Source: Streptomyces eurocidicus
Lineage (GTDB): Bacteria > Actinomycetota > Actinomycetes > Streptomycetales > Streptomycetaceae
Reading direction: 5' to 3'
NCBI RefSeq assembly: GCF_002891295.1
Contig: NZ_LGUI01000006.1
Coordinates: forward strand, 372,001-436,000
Length of the DNA: 64,000 bases
The stretch's first letter is position 1; each line of letters starts with the position of its first letter. Of this stretch, positions 58,349 to 64,000 are shown one piece after another. The translations under genes were made by a program, and so were the position numbers. A model generated the notes under the pieces. That model made no database searches. It had not been told where the DNA came from and was given only the letters and a program-made list of their open reading frames with translations.

Positions 58349-58738
58349 CTACTTGGCGCGTGACTTACGGCCCTTCGGCGGCTCGCATTCCTGCGCGGCC
58401 GCGATGAAGGGCTTGAGCGCGTCATGAAGCTTGTTCAGCGAGTCGGGCCCGAGCTCGATCCGGTAATACTGGACAGATGGGATAAGCCTGGTTTCGAATT
58501 CGCTGCTGCCGTCCTCGTCGTCCTTCGCGGCCCCGGCCCGCACTTCCATACCGGGGACCGCGAACGTGTGCGGATGGACGTCCTCGGTCACGGTCGGATC
58601 GAGGTCGTCGTAGGCTTCGACCTTGACCCATGTCGCCTGGGTGACGGACTGGTCTCCCACCGTCAATGTTCGACCTCCCTTCCGTACACCCGGCTCACCT
58701 TGCCGCGATTCGTCCACTTCAGTAAATCTGGTGCCCAC
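58349..58738 (-). CDS. Paralogue of the 55106 small protein
   Basis: A 129-residue protein from GTG 58738 (GGGAAGGGG upstream): VGTRFTEVDESRQGEPGVRK repeats the start of the 55106 protein nearly word for word, the middle is acidic (KDDEDGSSEFETRL), and YYRIELGPDSLNKLHDALKP then FIAAAQECEPP ends in the basic tail GRKSRAK. Thus the same plan is kept: fixed N-terminus, variable acidic middle, strand-helix, basic tail. It has its own promoter and terminator. Function unknown. Confidence 0.65.
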   Translation of the reverse strand: MGTRFTEVDESRQGEPGVRKGGRTLTVGDQSVTQATWVKVEAYDDLDPTVTEDVHPHTFAVPGMEVRAGAAKDDEDGSSEFETRLIPSVQYYRIELGPDSLNKLHDALKPFIAAAQECEPPKGRKSRAK

Positions 58739-58764
58739 CGGCGCCCCTTCCCAAGAACAGCCAA

Positions 58765-58795
58765 AGCCTAGCCGCTGACGGGGAGTTAGACTCAA
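58765..58795 (-). promoter_or_regulatory. Promoter of the 58349 gene
   Basis: On the minus strand TTGAGT (58790-58795) and TAGGCT (58765-58770), 19 bp apart, with AACTCCCC in the spacer; this mirrors the promoter at 55038-55068. Confidence 0.6.
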
Positions 58796-58823
58796 TCGGG
58801 AAGACGCCCGGAGGCTCCGGGTC

Positions 58824-59717
58824 TCAGCAGTAGAGGTTGCCGCCCGGCGCCGCGCCCACCATCTGAGCGAATCGCTGGTAGCTGTTCACCCGGCTCTGCA
58901 CCTGGGCGGGGTTGCGGCCGGCGCACTCCGCGGCGCCGTTGATGCTGCGGATGGTCTCCCCGAATCCACGGCCGTTGACCATCGCGTCGTGCGGCGTCAT
59001 GGTGCCGGGGCCGCGCTGGGTGTTCCAGTACCACAGGGCGGTCTTCCAGGAGACGGCCGCGTCGGTCTGGACGAGCGAAGGATTGTTCAGCAGGTTGATC
59101 CCGAGGGCGTCGCCCGCCGCCTTGTAATTGAAGTTCCAGCTGAGCTGGAGCGGGCCCCGGCCGTAATAGGCGGCCTGACCGGCCGGGCAACCGTAGGGCT
59201 GGTTCCGGTCGCAGTAGTGGGGATAGTTGGCCGTGTTCTGCTCCACGATGTGGACCAGGCCACCGGTCTCGTGGTCGACATTGGCCAGGAAGGCCGCGGC
59301 CTCCTGCCGCTTCACCTGGTCGCTGCCGGTGTTGGCGAATCCCGGGTACGCGGCCAGCGCCGCGATCAGCCCGTTGTACGTGTAGAAGGGGTTCCGGCCC
59401 GGGAACATCTGCTGGAACTGGGCCTCCGTCACGGGGAACCTTCCGGTCCCCGGGTCCCCGCCGCCCTGACAGGTGTACGGGTCCCAGTACCACGTGCTGA
59501 TGAGCGGGTCGTAGCCGGGATTGTCGTGCTCGGCGACGTAATACTTGCCGTCCGTGTACCGGACGACCGTGCCCGCCGGATACCAGGTGCCGGCCGTCCA
59601 GCCGGCCGCGCTGTCGCACGGGCCGGCGGCCGTCGCCGTGCCGGACGGTACGAGGACGGCCGCACCGACCAGAGCCAGTACGGCCGGCAGCAGGGTGACG
59701 AAGCGATTTCTTCTCAC
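58824..59717 (-). CDS. GH19 chitinase with N-terminal chitin-binding module
   Basis: A 297-residue secreted protein. After the signal peptide (ending TATAA) comes a CBM5/12-type module with AAGWTAGTWYPAGTVVRYTD and STWYWDPYTC. The GH19 domain follows a GGGDPG linker: FLANVDHETGGLVHIVEQNT holds the catalytic Glu residues, and AAYYGRGPLQLSWNFNYKAA, VSWKTALWYWNT and MTPHDAMVNGR are the usual cleft parts. GTG 59717 has AGGAG upstream. It breaks down chitin and fits with the chitin-active LPMO in the window. Confidence 0.95.
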   Translation of the reverse strand: MRRNRFVTLLPAVLALVGAAVLVPSGTATAAGPCDSAAGWTAGTWYPAGTVVRYTDGKYYVAEHDNPGYDPLISTWYWDPYTCQGGGDPGTGRFPVTEAQFQQMFPGRNPFYTYNGLIAALAAYPGFANTGSDQVKRQEAAAFLANVDHETGGLVHIVEQNTANYPHYCDRNQPYGCPAGQAAYYGRGPLQLSWNFNYKAAGDALGINLLNNPSLVQTDAAVSWKTALWYWNTQRGPGTMTPHDAMVNGRGFGETIRSINGAAECAGRNPAQVQSRVNSYQRFAQMVGAAPGGNLYC

Positions 59718-59811
59718 GGCGGCTCCTGTCGGGTCGGAACACTGAGGTGATACTCGCTCGCTGAAAGCGCGACGGGCCGGCGGGAAGATCCCGGCCGTCG
59801 TCCTTGCGCAG

Positions 59812-59838
59812 TGAATAACCCTTCAACTTAGTTGTCAA
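59812..59838 (-). promoter_or_regulatory. Possible chitinase promoter
   Basis: On the minus strand TTGACA (59833-59838) is followed after 15 bp by TATTCA (59812-59817); the spacer starts with AACTAAGTTG, a small inverted repeat. No DasR site (ACTGGTCTAGACCAGT-like) was seen. The rest of 59718-60101 shows no gene. Confidence 0.45.
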
Positions 59839-60101
59839 CGACATACCCCATGGGCGGCCAAACCCGGCGCATTTGGCAACCGATTCCGGACAACTGTGGC
59901 TGAGGGGGCTTGCGTCGGCTTCGTCCCGCATGGCACTCATGGACCGAAAGCCGGACGCGTGCCGAAGAAATGCCGCTGTCCTTCGACTTCCTGACCGGCG
60001 AGCCGTGACGGCTCCGTGCCGCCGGTTTCCGGGGCGGGTGCGCTCCATGGACCCGTGGAGTATCCGCCCGCCCGCCATTACCCCATGAACGAGGAGAAAC
60101 C

Positions 60102-60524
60102 ATGCGTGGAAACAGAGCTGCGCGCTCCATGGCCGTCGTCCTGGCCGCCGCGGCCACCGGAATCGCCGTCGCCGCGGGACCGGCGGCCGCCGACGTTCCG
60201 ATCGGCCAGCCGATGAACGGAAAGATGACGTATTACACCGACAAGGGATACGGCGCCTGCGGGACGCCCATCGACGCGGACTCCCAGGACCTGGTCGCGG
60301 TCTCGCCCTCGTGGTGGACGTCCGCCAATCCCAACAACGACCCGCTCTGCAAGGGCATATCGATCGAGGTCAGCTACAACGGCAAGACCATCAGGGTGCC
60401 GGTCAGGGACAAGTGTCTCTCGTGCGACCGCACCCACATCGACCTCGGCCGGCCGGCCTTCCAGAAACTGGCACCGCTCGACCGGGGCGTGGTCAACGGC
60501 ATCACCTGGAAGTTCGTGCGCTGA
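60102..60524 (+). CDS. Streptomyces papain-inhibitor-like secreted protein (double-psi beta-barrel)
   Basis: A 140-residue secreted protein, signal peptide ending AGPAAA, mature start DVPIGQPMNGKMTYYTDKGY. The layout GACGTPIDADSQDL, SPSWWTSANPNNDPLC, IRVPVRDKCLSCDRTHIDLG and GVVNGITWKFVR corresponds to the Streptomyces papain inhibitor, a RlpA/expansin-like barrel with two disulfides that blocks cysteine and some metalloproteases and is crosslinked by transglutaminase in S. mobaraensis. GAGGAGAAACC precedes the ATG. It is divergent from the chitinase. Confidence 0.88.
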   Translation: MRGNRAARSMAVVLAAAATGIAVAAGPAAADVPIGQPMNGKMTYYTDKGYGACGTPIDADSQDLVAVSPSWWTSANPNNDPLCKGISIEVSYNGKTIRVPVRDKCLSCDRTHIDLGRPAFQKLAPLDRGVVNGITWKFVR

Positions 60525-60617
60525 CCCCTTCGTACGCCGACCCTGGGGACCGCCCAGCCCTGTGCCCCGTGGGTTCACGATCCACAGGGCACCTCTTCCC
60601 GCATGCCCGACCGCATC

Positions 60618-62207
60618 TCATCCATCCGGTCGGCCGATGGTCGTTCGTGGCACCTCGCGCCGGGTCCGGCATCCATGCCGGCGGCTCAGCAGGACCAGGA
60701 CGAGCACGAGCGTGCCGGTCAGGATCAGAGCCCCGCAGCGCAGGGCCAGATGGAGGCCGTCGGCGAAGGACTCCTGGGCCCAGACGGTGATCCGGGAAGC
60801 GCCGGCACCTGGAAGCCGGTGCGCCGGGCCGTCGGCGACGGCGTTCCGTACCAGGTGTTCCGTCGCGTCCCGCGGGAAACCGGCTCGTACGACCCGGTCA
60901 CGGAGAGCGCCACGCATATGTGCGGTCAGCACGGCGCCGAGCGCGGCCACACCGACGACGCCGCCCACCTCCCGCAGGGTGTCGACCACCGCCGAGGCCG
61001 CGCCGGCATGGGCCGGAGGGGCGCGGTCGACCAGCGTGATGGTGGCCGGCACGAAGAGCAGCCCCGTTCCGGCGCCGAGGACGGGCAGCAGCCACCAGTA
61101 GTCCGCGAAGGAGGCATGTCGGCCGAAGCAGCTCAGCCCGGCCAGTGCCAGGGCATCGAGCGCCAGGCCCAGTGACAGCGGGACGCCCACGCCGAAGCGG
61201 ACCGTGAGCGCCGCGGCGACGGGCGAAGCGAGCACGATGAACGCCGAGGCCGACAGGAACACCACCCCGGCCCCGGCGGGCGACCAGCCCAGGACGTTCT
61301 GCAGGAAGAGGCTCAGGAAGAAGATGCCGCCGAAGAGCCCCGCGCTGGAGGAGAAGCAGGACCAGGTGACGGCACGGCACTCCCGGTCGCGGAAGAGCCC
61401 GGGGTCCAGCAGGGGCCGGGGCACACGCGTCTCCACGAGCGCGAAGGCGGGCAGCGCCAGGGCCGCCACCGTGAGGGCGGCCGCCGTGCCCGGTGCGCTC
61501 CAGCCGTCGACGGGCCCCTGCATCAGACCGTACACAAGGCTGCCGAGCCCGGTGACCGCCAGCGCCTGCCCGGCGGGATCCCACCGCGCGGGTGCGGTGG
61601 GCGGGCACGGCAGCACCCGCCAGGCGGCCACCAGCGCCACCGCGCCGATGGGCAAGTTGATCCACATCACGCTGCGCCAGCCCAGGGCCTGCGTCAGCAG
61701 ACCGCCGAACGCCGGGCCCAGCGCCACCCCGAGCCCACCGACCGCACCCCGTACGCCGAGGGCGCGGGCCCGTGCGGAGGCGTCGGGGTAGGTGTGGCGC
61801 AGCAGTGCCGTACCGGCCGGCAGCAGCACGGCGGCGCCCAGCCCCTGCACGATGCGCCCGGTCACCATCGCGGCCAGGGTGGTCGCCAGGGAACTGAGGG
61901 CGGAGCCCGCCATAAAGCCGAGCAGCCCGGAGAGGAAGGCCCAGCGCTGCCCCAGCCGGTCTCCGACCGCCCCCGCGGACAACAGGGTCGCGGCGAGGAC
62001 GAGGGTGTACGACGCCACGACCCACTGGAGTCCGCTGATACCCAGGCCGAGGTTCTCCCCCATGCCGGGCAGCGCGTTGGTGACGGCCAGGTTGTCCAGC
62101 ATGGCCATGAACGCGGCGGTGGAGACCACCGCCAGGGTGACGTTGCCGCGCCCGGGGCTCGTCGCCCTTTCCTCCGGGACGGTTCCGGCGGCGTGGCCGG
62201 CGGTCAC
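60618..62207 (-). CDS. MFS drug/metabolite exporter (EmrB/QacA, DHA2)
   Basis: A 529-residue protein with 14 helices starting with AAFMAMLDNLAVTNALPGMG, the DHA2 entry motif, then GLQWVVASYTLVLAATLLSA and GDRLGQRWAFLSGLLGF (motif A) and the motif C stretch RGAVGGLGVALGPAFGG. GTG 62207 overlaps the stop of the condensation-domain gene as GTGA, so the two are translated together. It likely exports the product made with the condensation protein and may also give self-resistance. Confidence 0.9.
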   Translation of the reverse strand: MTAGHAAGTVPEERATSPGRGNVTLAVVSTAAFMAMLDNLAVTNALPGMGENLGLGISGLQWVVASYTLVLAATLLSAGAVGDRLGQRWAFLSGLLGFMAGSALSSLATTLAAMVTGRIVQGLGAAVLLPAGTALLRHTYPDASARARALGVRGAVGGLGVALGPAFGGLLTQALGWRSVMWINLPIGAVALVAAWRVLPCPPTAPARWDPAGQALAVTGLGSLVYGLMQGPVDGWSAPGTAAALTVAALALPAFALVETRVPRPLLDPGLFRDRECRAVTWSCFSSSAGLFGGIFFLSLFLQNVLGWSPAGAGVVFLSASAFIVLASPVAAALTVRFGVGVPLSLGLALDALALAGLSCFGRHASFADYWWLLPVLGAGTGLLFVPATITLVDRAPPAHAGAASAVVDTLREVGGVVGVAALGAVLTAHMRGALRDRVVRAGFPRDATEHLVRNAVADGPAHRLPGAGASRITVWAQESFADGLHLALRCGALILTGTLVLVLVLLSRRHGCRTRREVPRTTIGRPDG

Positions 62208-63700
62208 GGCCGCGCCCGGTCTCCGGCACCGGCTTCCGGCGACCGCGTTCGCCCACCTACCGCCGGCGGGCCGAAGGAGCCGACGCACCGGCCCGGATCG
62301 GCGGCGGTCATGGCGTCGATCAGGAGCAGCAACTGTTGTTGATGGCTCATCAGGCCGGCTCGGGAGTACCGCTCGCGGGCGCCCTGTACGTCCAGCCGTG
62401 GCCCGGCGCCGTCGCGCCGGTCCAGAACGAGAAGCTTCAGGCGGGCCGGCCGGCCGGCGGCGAGGTGGACGCCGGAAACGGTGCAGGGGCTACCGGCCAT
62501 GCTGAGGGGGCGACCGACCGGCATGACGTTGACGACCAGCGAGAACCAGGAGGCGATGCTGCCGGGCAGGCCCAGGTCACGGGCCAGATCCTCACCGGGG
62601 TAGCGCTGATGGGCCACCGCCTGGTTCATCGTGCGGTCGACCTGGGTGAGCAGTTCGGCCAGCGGCATGCCCGAGCGGACCCTGAGGCGCAAGGGCACGA
62701 TGTTGTGGAGCACGCCCGGGGTGGTCAGGAGCCGGCGCCGCGGGCGGCCGGCGACGGCCAGGCCGAGCACCACCTCCGGTGCCTCCGTCAGCCGGTGCGC
62801 GTACACCGCCGCCGCGGCGTAGACGAACCGTGACCGCGCGACCCCGGCGAGGCGGGCCGCCTTGTGGAGGGTCTCCGGGCATGCGAGTGGACGCTCCCCG
62901 CTCACACACAGGGCCTGCTGGGCCAGGTACCCGCTGTCCGCCTCCTCCCGCGCGTCGTCTTCCCGCACGTCTGCGACGGCCGGGCGGACGGGCAGCGGTG
63001 CCGGGTCCGGCGGATCGCCGAACGTCCGCTTCCAATAGGCGCCATCGGCGGCGTACTGCGGTGAGGACCGGTAGTCCAGGTCGGCTTTCACCAGGTCCGC
63101 CAGCGATCCGAACGGGGACGCGCCCACCGGCTCGCCGGCCGCCAGCAGCGTGTACACCTGTGTGAACCGGCGCGTGATCAGGAAGAGGCTGAGGCCGTCC
63201 GCCACCATGTGGTGGGCGCTGAGGTAGCACAGCCAGTGGTCCGCCCGCAGCCCGATCAGTGCGCACCGGAAGAGCGGTCCGCGTGCCGGGTCGACCGGTG
63301 CGGCCATGTCCGCCGCGATCCAGTGACGCGCCGCGCCGTGCGGGTCGGGGTCACCGCTGACATCGACACACGCCCAAGCGCCGTCGGCCGCCGGGTGTAT
63401 CTCCTGCACGGGACCGTCCGGGGTGTCGACGATGCGCACGCGCAGCGTGTCGGCCTCGGCGAGGACCTGTCTCATCGCCGCTTCGAACAGCCCTGTGTCG
63501 ACCGGTCCGTGTATGTGCACGCACTGGCTGATCCGGTACGCCTCGTGGGCACCGGACGCGTCCCGCTCGGCGAGCCATATCTTGCGTTGCGCCGCGGTCA
63601 GCGGCAGTACGCGCGGGCCGGTGCGCGCTGTGCGGCCTTCGTCGCCGGGGCCGTCCTTCGGGCCGGGAGCGTATGGAGTCACACCTCTGGAACCGGGCAT
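62204..63700 (-). CDS. Stand-alone NRPS-type condensation-domain protein
   Basis: A 498-residue protein: VLPLTAAQRKIWLAERDASG opens the condensation fold; the active motif is LSAHHMVADGLSLF (HHxxxDG) near residue 167, with VVNVMPVG and the bridge region VLHNIVPLRLRV further on. There is no carrier, adenylation or thioesterase domain, so it acts in trans. ATG 63700 follows GGGAGGT; a GTG two codons upstream lies inside that site. It is coupled to the exporter gene. Its partners may lie past the right edge. Confidence 0.88.
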   Translation of the reverse strand: MPGSRGVTPYAPGPKDGPGDEGRTARTGPRVLPLTAAQRKIWLAERDASGAHEAYRISQCVHIHGPVDTGLFEAAMRQVLAEADTLRVRIVDTPDGPVQEIHPAADGAWACVDVSGDPDPHGAARHWIAADMAAPVDPARGPLFRCALIGLRADHWLCYLSAHHMVADGLSLFLITRRFTQVYTLLAAGEPVGASPFGSLADLVKADLDYRSSPQYAADGAYWKRTFGDPPDPAPLPVRPAVADVREDDAREEADSGYLAQQALCVSGERPLACPETLHKAARLAGVARSRFVYAAAAVYAHRLTEAPEVVLGLAVAGRPRRRLLTTPGVLHNIVPLRLRVRSGMPLAELLTQVDRTMNQAVAHQRYPGEDLARDLGLPGSIASWFSLVVNVMPVGRPLSMAGSPCTVSGVHLAAGRPARLKLLVLDRRDGAGPRLDVQGARERYSRAGLMSHQQQLLLLIDAMTAADPGRCVGSFGPPAVGGRTRSPEAGAGDRARP

Positions 63701-64000
63701 CGGCACCTCCCATGGGGCTTCGGACGAGCCTCCCCGTCGCCCTCCGGGTTACGCCGTGTGGTCTACATATCCGCGTGTAACCACCCGAACGAGGGACATG
63801 GCCGGCCCCTCAAGGGCGGCGGACGCGGTCTGCCGCCCGGGCCGCGCACATGCATATCCCGAACGGCAACCACAAGACCCTCCTGGCGGCGCGCGGGCGT
63901 TCCCGTAACCGCGTCCGCGCCTCCGGCCGCTCCTTCCCGCGCCCCAACTCCCGTCGGCAGGACGCATACAGACGTTCCCTCAGCGACATACTTGCGTTGC
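63701..64000. other. Right-edge upstream region
   Basis: No gene is supported. GGTTAC (63747-63752) and GTAACC (63777-63782) form an inverted pair around an AT-rich core with TATGTA on the minus strand, a possible control region of the condensation-domain gene. The rest is featureless. Confidence 0.4.

Noticed and set aside
59718..60101. DasR (dre) site before the chitinase
   Set aside because: No ACTGGTCTAGACCAGT-like sequence is present in the gap.
63749..63967. Minus-strand frame of 72 codons at the right edge
   Set aside because: Arg/Gly-rich without homology or ribosome site; it overlaps the likely promoter region.

Overview
The window is about 64 kb of very GC-rich DNA with strong third-position GC bias, frequent GTG starts, GTGA/ATGA gene overlaps and purine-rich ribosome binding sites. 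The gene content (mycothiol-dependent enzymes, DUF5701, AA10 and GH19 polysaccharide-degrading enzymes, a Streptomyces papain-inhibitor homologue, bL37 mini-proteins, GAF/SpoIIE phosphatase, cold-shock protein) points to a Streptomyces chromosome. The mix of secreted enzymes, transporters, paralogues and several decaying genes suggests an accessory or arm-like region. No rRNA, tRNA, CRISPR array or intact transposon was seen.

Layout. 1-4.5 kb: right end of a small biosynthetic operon (PLP-type enzyme end, flavin monooxygenase, methyltransferase, FemAB/GNAT-like transferase, ATP-grasp-like ligase). 4.5-12.6 kb: mycothiol isomerase, APC permease, ArsC-like protein, Ca2+/H+ antiporter with a palindrome over its start codon, a TRADD-N-associated-type membrane protein, a secreted-repeat lipoprotein ending in a beta-gamma-crystallin-like domain, and a DUF1275 protein. 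12.8-24 kb: membrane NACHT ATPase, TetR/DUF4345 divergent pair sharing a palindromic operator, cold-shock gene, F420-type reductase, sulfotransferase, EntS-like exporter, DUF805, DUF5701 and a cyclase-family hydrolase. 24.2-30.8 kb: a GAF-GAF-SpoIIE-HATPase regulator followed by a complete sugar-type ABC importer operon.

30.8-40.5 kb: small membrane protein, GNAT, two separate 24-codon bL37 genes, an SDR with a changed catalytic motif, a nitrobindin, a GH18 chitinase remnant next to a cell-wall-anchored (LAETG) lytic polysaccharide monooxygenase, a saccharopine-dehydrogenase-like reductase, a three-repeat secreted protein and a DUF1540 protein. 40.5-43.2 kb: a second NACHT ATPase, here with an HTH-like N-terminus, divergent from a tiny membrane protein. 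43.4-48.9 kb: LuxR remnant, SDR/TetR divergent pair, then a TetR + metallo-hydrolase + AtzG-like/amidase module tied together by three copies of one operator.

48.9-64 kb: AAA ATPase, second mycothiol-type protein, epimerase remnant, hydrolase behind an iron-box-like palindrome, secreted small protein, an internally deleted FAD monooxygenase, two paralogous small acidic-to-basic proteins with matching promoters, PfpI remnant, GH25 lysozyme, methyltransferase, GH19 chitinase, papain-inhibitor-like protein, and at the right edge an MFS exporter translationally coupled to a stand-alone condensation-domain protein. Five genes between 34.8 and 55.9 kb show truncation or internal deletion, so this half of the window is actively losing genes.
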